A stretch of DNA of 64,000 nucleotides, from the NCBI RefSeq assembly GCF_003234115.2, contig NZ_CP126251.1, positions 2,232,001 to 2,296,000 of the forward strand, read 5' to 3'. The position numbers were made by a program, and so were the translations under genes. Numbering within the stretch: position 1 is the first letter of the stretch; every line of letters starts with the position of its first letter. This document shows positions 38,295 through 46,424 of this stretch, in pieces. The notes under the pieces were generated by a model, which made no database searches, was not told where the DNA came from, and worked only from the letters and a program-made list of their open reading frames with translations. The DNA is from Curtobacterium sp. MCPF17_002 (GTDB taxonomy: Bacteria > Actinomycetota > Actinomycetes > Actinomycetales > Microbacteriaceae).

Positions 38295-39239
38295 GTGCCC
38301 GATGCCGACGACGAATTCGCAGACCTGGCCGACCTCGCCCGCGCGAGCGGTGTGACGGAGCCGCTCCGCGCCTCCAGGCAGGTGGTCCGCACCACCGACG
38401 GACAGGAGATCGCCGCGATCCGGTGGGGCGGGGCGGACCGGGAGGCGCGGATCACCTACCTGCACGGGCTCGGGATCGACGCGCACAGTTTCGACCAGAC
38501 GGCCCTCGCCGTCGGCGAGCCGGCGGTGGCCGTCGACCTGCCCGGCCACGGCCGGTCCGGCTGGCGCGACGACGCCGACTACGCGGCGGCCGCGACGGCG
38601 CCGAGCGTCCTCCACGCGCTCGACGCCCTGGCGGTGCCGGCCGGCATCGTCGTCGGTCACTCGCTCGGTGCGATCCTGGCGGCCCGGCTCGCGGCGACCG
38701 CACCGGAGCGGGTCACCGGACTCGTGCTCGTCGACATGTCGCCGGACTTCGCGCAGCGGGCCGTCGACCGGATCGCACGGGCACTCGAGGCCGAGGAGCC
38801 GTTCGCGTCCCTCGAGCAGGTCGTCGACCGCGCCGTCGAGGCCCGCGTCGGCGACGACCGCGACGTGCTCCTCCGCGAGGCGCGGCACACCACCCGGCTC
38901 GGTGCCGACGGGACGCTCGTCCGACGCCACCACTTCCCGCACCTGCCCGCCGGCCGGACCGCCTCGGTGGGGCGGTTCGCGGACGCGTGGCCCGACCTGG
39001 AGGCCCTCGACGTGCCGATCCTGCTCGTCCGGGGCGACCGCGGCTACGTCTCGCCGAAGCTGCACGCCCGTTTCGCCGAACGGCTGCCGGATGCCGAGAT
39101 CGTCACCGTCGAGGCGCGGCACGCGGTGCAGAACCAGGCACCCCTCGAACTGGCGTCGGCGATCCGGGCATGGGGGGAACGTAACGGTTTGTTGCACCGG
39201 ATCGAAGAACCGTCGCCGGACGGCACCAGCCGCCGGTAA
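38295..39239 (+). CDS. Alpha/beta hydrolase
   Basis: A 314-residue serine hydrolase fold. The oxyanion region is YLHGLGIDAHSFDQ, the strand-turn VDLPGHGRSGW, and the nucleophile elbow VVGHSLGAILAA supplies the catalytic Ser. LVRGDRGYVS carries the probable acid, and RHAVQNQAP the probable His (VEARHAV). No signal peptide, so cytoplasmic. It is divergent from the siderophore gene. A siderophore-esterase role is possible from location only. Confidence 0.86.
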   Translation: MPDADDEFADLADLARASGVTEPLRASRQVVRTTDGQEIAAIRWGGADREARITYLHGLGIDAHSFDQTALAVGEPAVAVDLPGHGRSGWRDDADYAAAATAPSVLHALDALAVPAGIVVGHSLGAILAARLAATAPERVTGLVLVDMSPDFAQRAVDRIARALEAEEPFASLEQVVDRAVEARVGDDRDVLLREARHTTRLGADGTLVRRHHFPHLPAGRTASVGRFADAWPDLEALDVPILLVRGDRGYVSPKLHARFAERLPDAEIVTVEARHAVQNQAPLELASAIRAWGERNGLLHRIEEPSPDGTSRR

Positions 39240-39295
39240 CCTCGTGCGAGCGCGAGCACCGACCACCGCCCGCGCCCGGAAGGAACCCACACCCC

Positions 39296-40816
39296 ATGAG
39301 TCCGCTCCTCTCCCGCAGCACCTCCCGCATCGGACGCACCGTGCTGGCCGCCACCGCGGTCGCCGTCGTCTCGGCGCTCGCGCTGACCGGCTGCTCCGGT
39401 TCGTCGAACGAGAACGGCGGCGCCGACGCCACCGTGCGCGTCGGGCTCGTGCTCGAGCCGACCAGCCTCGACATCCGCACGCAGTCCGGGGCCGCGCTCG
39501 ACCAGGTGCTCATCGACAACGTCTACCAGGGGCTCGTCGGTCGGACGGCTGACGGCGACGTCAAGGACGTGCTGGCCTCGGAGCACCAGGTCTCGTCCGA
39601 CGGGCTGACCTACACGTTCACGCTCCGGAAGGGCACCACCTTCCAGGACGGCAAGGACGTCACCGCGGCCGACGTCGTGTGGTCCCTGCAGCAGGTCAAG
39701 TCGAACGACTCGTACGTCGACTCGGCGCAGCTCGCGAACGTGACGTCGATCACCTCGCCGTCCGCCGGCGTGGTGGAACTGCAGCTCGCCAAGCCGGACT
39801 CCGACCTGCTCTGGAACCTCACCGGACGCGCCGGGCTCGTCCTCGAGAAGGCCGCGGACAACGACCTGTCCGACACCGCCAACGGCACCGGCCCGTACGA
39901 GGTCGCCAGCTGGAAGCAGGGCGACTCGCTCACCTTCAAGCGGAACGCCGACTACTGGGGCACCAAGGCCAAGGTCGCCGAGGTCGTCTTCCGGTACATC
40001 ACCCAGCCGTCCACCGCGGTGAACGCGATGGCGAACGGCGACCTCGACGTGCAGACCTCGGTCGACGGCACGCTCAAGAGCCAGCTCCAGGGCAACTCGG
40101 ACATCAGCCTGCACACCGGCAAGACGACCGACAAGTACACGCTCGCGTTCAACGACGCGAAGGCACCCTTCACCGACGCGAAGGTGCGGCGGGCGATCCG
40201 CCAGGCGATCGATGCGAAGGCGATCATCAAGGCGATCGGCGGCACCGGCGTCGAGCAGGGCGGCCCGATCCCGGAGCTCGACCCCGGCTACCAGGACCTG
40301 ACCGACATCGACGCGTACGACCCCGACAACGCGAAGAAGCTCCTGGCAGAGGCCGGGCACCCGAAGCTGAACCTCACGCTGACGTACGCGAACATCTACT
40401 CGGCGACGATCGGCGACGTCCTCAAGTCGCAGCTCGCCGACGTCGGCATCACCCTGACCGTCAAGCGCGTCGACTTCGCCACCTGGCTGTCGCAGGTCTT
40501 CGAGAAGAAGGACTTCGACCTGTCCATGGTGAACCACGTCGAGTCGCGCGACTTCGGCAACTGGGCGAACCCGGAGTACTACTTCGGCTACGACAACGCC
40601 GAGGTGCAGTCGCTGTACGCCGACTCGGTCGCCGCGACCACCGATGCCGAGAAGGACGCCGCGCTCGAGAAGGCGGCGAAGATCGTCAGCGAGGATGCCG
40701 CCGGCGAGTGGCTCTACACCGCGACGTCGATCACGGCCGTCCGGAAGGGCGTCACCGGTGTGCCGTACGACGGCACGAACTCCCGCCTCGACCTGTCGAA
40801 GCTCGCCGTCAAGTGA
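39296..40816 (+). CDS. ABC transporter substrate-binding lipoprotein (SBP_bac_5, peptide/nickel type)
   Basis: A 506-residue extracellular solute-binding protein. The signal peptide ends in the lipobox LTGC with a Gly/Ser/Asn-rich spacer. The mature protein has the family features: VRVGLVLEPTSLDIRT, FTLRKGTTFQDGKDVTAADVVWSL written here in two parts as FTLRKGTTFQDG and DVTAADVVWSL, and a long hinge-linked second lobe. The ATG at 39296 follows GAAGGAACC. It heads a five-gene import operon. Substrate unknown; dipeptide, oligopeptide or nickel are the family options. Confidence 0.92.
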   Translation: MSPLLSRSTSRIGRTVLAATAVAVVSALALTGCSGSSNENGGADATVRVGLVLEPTSLDIRTQSGAALDQVLIDNVYQGLVGRTADGDVKDVLASEHQVSSDGLTYTFTLRKGTTFQDGKDVTAADVVWSLQQVKSNDSYVDSAQLANVTSITSPSAGVVELQLAKPDSDLLWNLTGRAGLVLEKAADNDLSDTANGTGPYEVASWKQGDSLTFKRNADYWGTKAKVAEVVFRYITQPSTAVNAMANGDLDVQTSVDGTLKSQLQGNSDISLHTGKTTDKYTLAFNDAKAPFTDAKVRRAIRQAIDAKAIIKAIGGTGVEQGGPIPELDPGYQDLTDIDAYDPDNAKKLLAEAGHPKLNLTLTYANIYSATIGDVLKSQLADVGITLTVKRVDFATWLSQVFEKKDFDLSMVNHVESRDFGNWANPEYYFGYDNAEVQSLYADSVAATTDAEKDAALEKAAKIVSEDAAGEWLYTATSITAVRKGVTGVPYDGTNSRLDLSKLAVK

Positions 40817-40844
40817 CGCCGGCCGCTCCCGGAGCATCGCCGTC

Positions 40845-41798
40845 GTGACCCGGTTCCTGGTCGGGCGGCTGCTGCTGCTCGTCGTCGGCCTGCTCGTGGC
40901 GAGCATCATCATCTTCGCCACCCTGCGGGTGCTCCCCGGCGACGTGGCGCAGATCGTCGCGGGTACGCAGGCGTCCCCGGCGCAGGTGGCCGAACTCCGG
41001 CAGCAGCTCGGGCTCGACCGCCCCGTGGTCGTGCAGTACCTCGACTGGATCGGTGGCGTCTTCCGCGGTGACCTCGGCCGGTCGCTCGTCACCGACGGCC
41101 GGGTCGCGCCCGAGATCGTGCAGAAGCTGTCCGTGACGCTGCCGCTCGCGGGGATGTCCCTCGTCGCCGCGCTCGTCATCGGGGTGCCGCTCGGCGTGCT
41201 CGCCGCCGTGCTCCGACGGCGTCCGGGCGGTGCGGTGATCGGTTTCGTCGCACAGGCCGTCGCCGCCGTCCCGATCGTCTGGGCCGGCATGCTCCTCGTC
41301 GCGCTCTTCGCCGTGACGCTGCACTGGCTGCCGACGCAGGGCTTCCCGCTCGACGGCTGGGACGAACCCGGGCGGGCGTTCGCGTCGCTCGTGCTGCCGG
41401 CACTGACCATCGGCGCCGTCGAGGGAGCCGTCATCCTCCGCTTCACCCGGTCCGCGACGCTGGGCGTGCTCGACGCCGACCACGTCCGGACCGCGGCGGC
41501 GATCGGGCTCACCCGGACGCAGGCGCTCCTCCGCCACGGGCTGCCGTCGGTGGCCCTGACGGTGCTGGCCGTGCTCGGCGTGCAGATCGCCGGGCTCCTC
41601 GTCGGCGCCGTCGTCGTCGAGCAGCTGTTCTCGCTCCCCGGCGTCGGCCGGATGCTCGTCACCGACGTCGGACGCCGTGACATCACCAAGGTGCAGTCCG
41701 AGCTCCTCGTGCTCACCGGCCTCGTGCTGCTCGTCGGTTTCGCGGTCGACGTCGTGCACCGCACCCTCGACCCCCGGCAGCGGGAGGTGTCCGAGTGA
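40845..41798 (+). CDS. ABC transporter permease, DppB type
   Basis: First membrane permease of the importer, 317 residues with about six helices. The DppB-type N terminus is LVGRLLLLVVGLLVASIIIF, then the periplasmic segment with LGLDRPVVVQYLDW and the EAA loop DHVRTAAAIGLTRTQALLRHG. It starts at the GTG at 40845, 28 nt after the binding-protein gene, and overlaps the next permease by 4 nt (GTGA). Confidence 0.92.
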   Translation: MTRFLVGRLLLLVVGLLVASIIIFATLRVLPGDVAQIVAGTQASPAQVAELRQQLGLDRPVVVQYLDWIGGVFRGDLGRSLVTDGRVAPEIVQKLSVTLPLAGMSLVAALVIGVPLGVLAAVLRRRPGGAVIGFVAQAVAAVPIVWAGMLLVALFAVTLHWLPTQGFPLDGWDEPGRAFASLVLPALTIGAVEGAVILRFTRSATLGVLDADHVRTAAAIGLTRTQALLRHGLPSVALTVLAVLGVQIAGLLVGAVVVEQLFSLPGVGRMLVTDVGRRDITKVQSELLVLTGLVLLVGFAVDVVHRTLDPRQREVSE

Positions 41799-42733
41799 TC
41801 CGCCGTCTCGTCGCCCGGCCGACCGGGGTGTTCGCCGTCGTCGTGCTCGGCCTGCTCGTCGTCCTCGCCGTGGTGTCGCTGGTCTGGACGCCGCAGGACC
41901 CGTTCCGCACCGACCCCTTCCACCAGTGGGAGGCACCGAGCGCCGCGCACTGGTTCGGCACCGACGCCTCCGGCCGGGACATCGCCAGCTACCTGCTCGC
42001 CGGCACCCGCACGACCGTGCTCGTCGCGGTCGGGTCCGGGGTGATCGCGAGCGTCGTCGGCATCGTGCTCACCGCGATCGGCTCGCTCACCGCGCGATGG
42101 GTCCGCGAGGGCATGGCGGTCCTCCTCGACATCCTCGTCGCGTTCCCGACGCTGCTCACCGCGATGCTCCTCACCGCGATCGCCGGCGGATCCCTCGGCG
42201 TCGTGATCGTGAGCGTCGGCCTGTCGTTCGGCGTCACCATCGCGCGGGTCGCCCGCGGGGAGATCCGGCGCATCGCCCGGAGCGACTACGTCACCGCGGC
42301 GCGGGCGTCCGGCGTGGGCGGTGCCGGCGTGCTGTTCCGGCACCTGGTGCCGAACGCGGCGCCGCTCTTCACCGTGCAGCTGTCGCTCGCGATGGCGACC
42401 GCGGTGCTCGCCGAGGCCGGGTTGTCGTACCTCGGGTACGGCGCCGGGTCGAACACCGCGTCCTGGGGCAGCATGCTGTCCGACCTGCAGACGTACATCG
42501 GCGTGCACCCGTGGAGCGCCACCTGGCCGGGAGCCGCGATCGCCCTGGTCGTCGCGGCGCTCTCCCTGCTCGGCGACGCCGTCCGGGACGCGACCGATCC
42601 CCGGCTGACGACGAACGACCGCGCAGCGGGCCGTGGGCCCGACGACCGCGCAGCGGGCCGTGCGCCCGACGACCGCGCAGCGGGCCGCGGGCCCGACGAC
42701 CCCGCCACGACCAGCCCGGGAGTCACCGCATGA
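41795..42733 (+). CDS. ABC transporter permease, DppC type, with repeat tail
   Basis: Second permease, 312 residues, about six helices. The DppC hallmark HWFGTDASGRDIASYLLAG is present, as is the EAA loop SDYVTAARASGVGG. The C-terminal about 35 residues are a hydrophilic tail made of three repeats of a nine-residue unit (DRAAGRGPD) from three 27-nt DNA repeats. The tail is not part of the family fold. The start overlaps the previous gene, and ATGA couples it to the next. Confidence 0.92.
   Translation: MIRRLVARPTGVFAVVVLGLLVVLAVVSLVWTPQDPFRTDPFHQWEAPSAAHWFGTDASGRDIASYLLAGTRTTVLVAVGSGVIASVVGIVLTAIGSLTARWVREGMAVLLDILVAFPTLLTAMLLTAIAGGSLGVVIVSVGLSFGVTIARVARGEIRRIARSDYVTAARASGVGGAGVLFRHLVPNAAPLFTVQLSLAMATAVLAEAGLSYLGYGAGSNTASWGSMLSDLQTYIGVHPWSATWPGAAIALVVAALSLLGDAVRDATDPRLTTNDRAAGRGPDDRAAGRAPDDRAAGRGPDDPATTSPGVTA
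42617..42697 (+). repeat. Three tandem 27-nt repeats in the permease C terminus
   Basis: 42617-42643, 42644-42670 and 42671-42697 are copies of a unit starting GACCGCGCAGCGGGCCGTGG, differing at one or two positions. Each is nine codons, so expansion preserves frame. Confidence 0.9.
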
Positions 42734-43548
42734 CCGACGCGACGCCCGCCACCGGACTCGAGGTCCGGGGTCTCGACGACCGGGGTCTCGAGGTCCGGGG
42801 TCTGACGGTCCGCATCGACCGCCGGACGATCCTCAACGACGTGACGTTCACCGTGCCTCCAGGCAGTCGCGTGGGCGTGATCGGCGCATCCGGATCCGGG
42901 AAGTCGATGACCTCCCTCGCCCTGATGGGGCTGGAGCCGACCGGCGCCGACGTGACCGGCAGCATCCGTCTCGACGGGACCGAACTCGTCGGCCTGCCCG
43001 ACCGCGAGCGCGCGCGGCACCGCGGGTCGGGCATCGCGATGGTGTTCCAGGAGCCCGGCACCGCCCTCGATCCGCTGCGCCGCGTCGGCGCGCAGATCGC
43101 GGAGCCGCTCCGGCTGCACCGTGGGATGGACCGGCGCGCGGCGACCGCGGCCGCGACCGCGTTGGCGGCGTCGGTGGGCCTGCCCGACCCGGAGTCGCTC
43201 CTGCGGCAGTACCCGCACCAGCTGTCCGGTGGGCAGCGGCAGCGGATCTGCATCGCGATGGCGATGGCCGGCGAGCCCTCGTACCTCGTCGCCGACGAAC
43301 CGACGACAGCGCTCGACGTGACCACCGAGGCGCGCATCCTCGAGCTGTTCGAGGGGCTCACGGCGGGGATGGTCTTCGTGACGCACGACCTCGCGGTGCT
43401 GTCCCGGATCGCCGACACCGCGGTGGTGCTCGACGCCGGGAGGGTCGTCGAGCAGGGCTCGGTGGCGTCGCTCCTCGCGGCGCCGCAGCACCCCGCCACG
43501 GTCGCGCTCGTCGAGGCCGCCCGCGCCACGGCAAGGAGGACCTCGTGA
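42730..43548 (+). CDS. ABC transporter ATP-binding protein, DppD type
   Basis: First ATPase of the importer, 272 residues. Walker A GASGSGKSMTSLALMG, Q-loop VFQEPGTALDPLRRVG, signature HQLSGGQRQRICIAM, Walker B YLVADEPTTALD, switch His VTHDLAVLSR. The N terminus repeats GLEVRG twice before the fold. It is shorter than typical DppD, lacking the C-terminal oligopeptide extension with its Fe-S cysteines. Coupled by ATGA to the permease and GTGA to the second ATPase. Confidence 0.92.
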   Translation: MTDATPATGLEVRGLDDRGLEVRGLTVRIDRRTILNDVTFTVPPGSRVGVIGASGSGKSMTSLALMGLEPTGADVTGSIRLDGTELVGLPDRERARHRGSGIAMVFQEPGTALDPLRRVGAQIAEPLRLHRGMDRRAATAAATALAASVGLPDPESLLRQYPHQLSGGQRQRICIAMAMAGEPSYLVADEPTTALDVTTEARILELFEGLTAGMVFVTHDLAVLSRIADTAVVLDAGRVVEQGSVASLLAAPQHPATVALVEAARATARRTS

Positions 43549-44357
43549 CCGACGCCCTGCACGCCGATGGCCTGCACGCGGACGTCCTGCACGCCGACGG
43601 CCTGCACCGGACGTACCGGCTGCCGCGCCGGGGGCCCTTCGAGCCCGGCCCCGTCCGCACCGCCGTCGACGGCGTCGACCTGACGGTCGCCGCCGGTGCC
43701 CGGCTCGGGATCGTCGGTGAATCGGGATCCGGCAAGTCCACCCTGGTACGGCTGCTCGCCGGCCTGGAGGCACCTTCCGCCGGCACCGTCACCGCCTCCG
43801 GTCGTCCGGTGGTCGCGTCCGGATCCGCGGCCGCGATGCGCTGGTTCCGTCGCGAGACCGGGGTGGTGTTCCAGGACCCGTACGCGTCGCTCGACCCACG
43901 GATGCGCGTCGGCTCGATCGTCGCGGAGCCCCTGCGCGCGCTGCGCCTGCCCGGGGCGCACGCCGACCTGGTGCGCGAGGTCCTCGCGAGGGTCGACCTG
44001 CCCGCCGACGTCGTCGACCGGTACCCGCACGAGTTCTCCGGCGGGCAGCGGCAGCGCATCGCGATCGCCCGGGCAGTCGTGCACTCGCCGCGGATCCTGT
44101 TCGGGGACGAGCCGATGAGCGCCCTCGACGTGGTGGTCCGTGCGCGCGTGATCGACCTGTTCCGCTCGCTCGCCGACGACCTCGGGCTGACGCTCGTCCT
44201 GGTGTCGCACGACATCGGCGTGGTGCAACGGCTGTGCGACACCGTGGCGGTGATGTCGGCCGGTCGGATCGTCGAGCACGGGCCGGTGTCGATCCTCGAC
44301 GCGCCGGTGCACCCCGTGACGCGGGCCCTGGTGGAGGCGGCGCCGACGCTGCCGTGA
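43545..44357 (+). CDS. ABC transporter ATP-binding protein, DppF type
   Basis: Second ATPase, 270 residues. Walker A GESGSGKSTLVRLLAG, Q-loop VFQDPYASLDPRM, signature HEFSGGQRQRIAIAR, Walker B ILFGDEPMSALD, switch His VSHDIGVVQR. The first 17 residues contain three copies of LHADG/LHADV from a 15-nt repeat (43557-43601). The GTG at 43545 is preceded by AAGGAGGACC inside the previous gene. It closes the operon; the repeat-rich 44.4-44.9 kb gap follows. Confidence 0.92.
   Translation: MTDALHADGLHADVLHADGLHRTYRLPRRGPFEPGPVRTAVDGVDLTVAAGARLGIVGESGSGKSTLVRLLAGLEAPSAGTVTASGRPVVASGSAAAMRWFRRETGVVFQDPYASLDPRMRVGSIVAEPLRALRLPGAHADLVREVLARVDLPADVVDRYPHEFSGGQRQRIAIARAVVHSPRILFGDEPMSALDVVVRARVIDLFRSLADDLGLTLVLVSHDIGVVQRLCDTVAVMSAGRIVEHGPVSILDAPVHPVTRALVEAAPTLP
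43557..43601 (+). repeat. Three tandem 15-nt repeats at the start of the second ATPase
   Basis: 43557-43571, 43572-43586 and 43587-43601 are variants of CTGCACGCCGATGGC encoding LHADG, LHADV and LHADG, before the conserved ABC fold. Confidence 0.85.
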
Positions 44358-44447
44358 GGGCGCGGGTCGCACGGTGCGAGGTCGCGGGTCGCGGGTCGCG
44401 GGTCGCACGGTGCGAGGGTGCGCGCGACGGGCCGCGCCGTGCGCGTC

Positions 44448-44512
44448 TGGTGCGAGGTTCCGTACTCGGTGCGGGCCCTGCAGCCTCGCACGGCGTGCGG
44501 AACCTCGCACCA
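44448..44512. repeat. Hairpin with 15-nt perfect arms
   Basis: Left arm TGGTGCGAGGTTCCG (44448-44462) pairs perfectly with CGGAACCTCGCACCA (44498-44512) around a 35-nt loop. It lies 90 nt after the importer operon ends. Confidence 0.85.
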
Positions 44513-44600
44513 CATCCTCGGTGCCGCGGCATCCTCGCACGGTGCGAGGGTGCCGTGATGTGCGCACCGCTTGCCACGCCCGTGACGTGAGCATCTGACA

Positions 44601-44640
44601 GCCTGGAGGCGCGTGGCGGCCCCGCACCGCGCCTCCAGGC
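44601..44640. terminator. GGAGGCGCG-family hairpin after the importer operon
   Basis: Perfect 13-nt arms GCCTGGAGGCGCG (44601-44613) and CGCGCCTCCAGGC (44628-44640), with the stem extending outward imperfectly to CTGAC/GTCAG. Loop 14 nt, no T run. Candidate terminator of the transport operon. Confidence 0.6.
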
Positions 44641-44675
44641 CGTCAGCTGGGGACGCTGGGACGCGCGCCACCGGA

Positions 44676-44817
44676 TGCGTGTGCATGTTGCGACACCGCA
44701 CCCGTCGATCGACGCGCGGAACGTCGCTCGATGCGCACGCAACTTGTGCGTGTGCATGTTGCGACACCGCACCCGTCGATCGACGCGCGGAACGTCGCCC
44801 GATGCGTGCGCAGGTTG
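44676..44817. repeat. Tandem 71-nt duplication
   Basis: Units start at 44676 and 44747 with TGCGTGTGCATGTTGCGACA and share the perfect 12-mer palindrome CGTCGATCGACG. The second unit diverges near its end. Each unit is itself partly palindromic. Confidence 0.8.
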
Positions 44818-44920
44818 CGACACGGTGCCCGCGGCGGACCGGACGTGCCGGGCGGACCTCGCACGGTGCGAGGGGCGGGTCCTGGGCCGGCGGTGAACGC
44901 CGATCGGGTAGACGGGGACG

Positions 44921-46396
44921 ATGAGTACGGACCTCGACCAGAACGACGCACCCTTCCTCGACGCCCTCCGCGATTACCACGCCCGTGACCGCTACGGGTT
45001 CTCGCCTCCAGGGCACCGCCAGGGCCGCGGACTGGACGCGGACACGCTCGCGGTGCTCGGCAAGGACCCGTTCCGCGCCGACGTGCTGGCGAGCGGCGGG
45101 CTCGACGACCGGAAGTCCTCGAACGGGTACCTCGCCACGGCGGAGGCGCTCATGGCCGAGGCCGTCGGCGCCGACCGGGTGTTCTTCTCGACGTGCGGCA
45201 GCTCCCTCTCCGTGAAGGCCGCGATGCTGGCGGTCGCGGGTGTGGAGGGCGGGATCCTCCTGAGTCGCGACGCCCACAAGTCCGTGACGGCCGGCCTCGT
45301 CTTCTCGGGGCTGCAGCCGTACTGGGTCGAACCGCGGCTCGACCGCGACCAGGGCATCTCGCACCCGCCGTCGCCCGCCGACTACGCCGCAGTCTGGGAC
45401 GCGCACCCGGACGCCGCCGCCGCCCTCGTGGTCAGCCCGACGCCGTACGGGACGTGCGCGGACATCGCCGGGATCGCCGAGGTCTGCCACGCCCGGGGCA
45501 AGCCGCTCATCGTCGACGAGGCGTGGGGTGCGCACCTGCCGTTCTCGCCGCAGCTGCCGACCTGGGCCATGGACGCCGGGGCCGACGTCTGCGTGACGAG
45601 CGTGCACAAGATGGGGCTCGGGTTCGAGCAGGGCTCGGTGCTGCACCTGCGGGGCGAGCTCGTCGACCACGACCACCTCTGGGCCTGCGCCGACATGCTC
45701 ATGACGACGAGCCCGAACGTGCTCGTGTACGCGGGGATGGACGGCTGGCGTCGGCACATGATGCGCGACGGCGCCGGGCTCATCGCGTCGTCGATCGAGC
45801 TGGCGGAGCGCACCCGGCAGCGCATCGAGGCGATCGACGGTCTGCACGTGCTGCACGACGAACTGCTCGGCGTCGAGGCGTCGCACGAGCTCGACCCGAT
45901 GCGGATGCTGCTCGACCTCCAGGCACTCGGCATCAACGGCTACCAGGCGGTCGACTGGGTCCGGGAGCACCACCAGCTCGACCTCGGCACGTCCGACCAC
46001 CGGCACGTCGGGATCGACCTCTCGCTGGCCGACGACGACTTCACCACCGACCGGCTCGTGCACGCGCTCGAGTCCTTGGCGGCCGCCGCCCCGGACCTGC
46101 CGCACCCGCCGCAGGTCCGGGTCCCGGAGCCGTCCGGCCTGCTCCTGGAGTCCGTGATGACGCCGCGGGAGGCCTTCTTCGGCGAGGTCGAGCTGGTGCC
46201 GGTCGACGAGGCCGCAGGGCGCATCGCGGCCGAGCAGGCGACGCCGTACCCGCCCGGGATCCCCGCGTACGTGCCCGGTGAACGGCTCACCGCCGAGGTG
46301 ATCGACTACCTCCGCAGCGGGCTCGAGGCCGGGATGGTCATGCCGGACCCGACGGACGGCAGCCTCGAGGTGGTGCGGGTGGTCAAGGAGCGCTGA
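44921..46396 (+). CDS. Orn/Lys/Arg decarboxylase-family PLP enzyme
   Basis: A 491-residue fold-type I PLP protein of the short (Bacillus SpeA/YaaO-like) branch. Features in order: YGFSPPGHRQGRG, FFSTCGSSLSVKAAM, RDAHKSV, DEAWGAHLPF and the PLP lysine in SVHKMGLGFEQGS. The C-terminal domain has TPYPPGIPAYVPGE, a hallmark of amino acid decarboxylases. The start ATG is at 44921. Substrate is lysine, ornithine or arginine by family; the product would be a polyamine or diamine. Confidence 0.9.
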   Translation: MSTDLDQNDAPFLDALRDYHARDRYGFSPPGHRQGRGLDADTLAVLGKDPFRADVLASGGLDDRKSSNGYLATAEALMAEAVGADRVFFSTCGSSLSVKAAMLAVAGVEGGILLSRDAHKSVTAGLVFSGLQPYWVEPRLDRDQGISHPPSPADYAAVWDAHPDAAAALVVSPTPYGTCADIAGIAEVCHARGKPLIVDEAWGAHLPFSPQLPTWAMDAGADVCVTSVHKMGLGFEQGSVLHLRGELVDHDHLWACADMLMTTSPNVLVYAGMDGWRRHMMRDGAGLIASSIELAERTRQRIEAIDGLHVLHDELLGVEASHELDPMRMLLDLQALGINGYQAVDWVREHHQLDLGTSDHRHVGIDLSLADDDFTTDRLVHALESLAAAAPDLPHPPQVRVPEPSGLLLESVMTPREAFFGEVELVPVDEAAGRIAAEQATPYPPGIPAYVPGERLTAEVIDYLRSGLEAGMVMPDPTDGSLEVVRVVKER

Positions 46397-46424
46397 GTCG
46401 CCGCGGCGCGGGCGGTGCACCGGG

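Larger units (their letters stand above)
44358..44920. repeat. Palindrome-rich intergenic region
   Basis: This 563-nt gap holds no credible gene. It contains four copies of the palindrome TCGCACGGTGCGA (44367-44379, 44403-44415, 44535-44547, 44859-44871), the last two extended to CCTCGCACGGTGCGAGG; a 65-nt hairpin with 15-nt perfect arms (44448-44462/44498-44512); a family hairpin at 44601-44640; and a 71-nt tandem duplication from 44676. The last palindrome lies 50 nt before the decarboxylase start and could be its operator. Confidence 0.8.

Noticed and set aside
38368..38380. Further GGAGGCGCG-family elements inside coding genes (also near 46791 and 52254)
   Set aside because: They are single half-sites in well-conserved coding sequence without a pairing arm; probably chance or codon usage.
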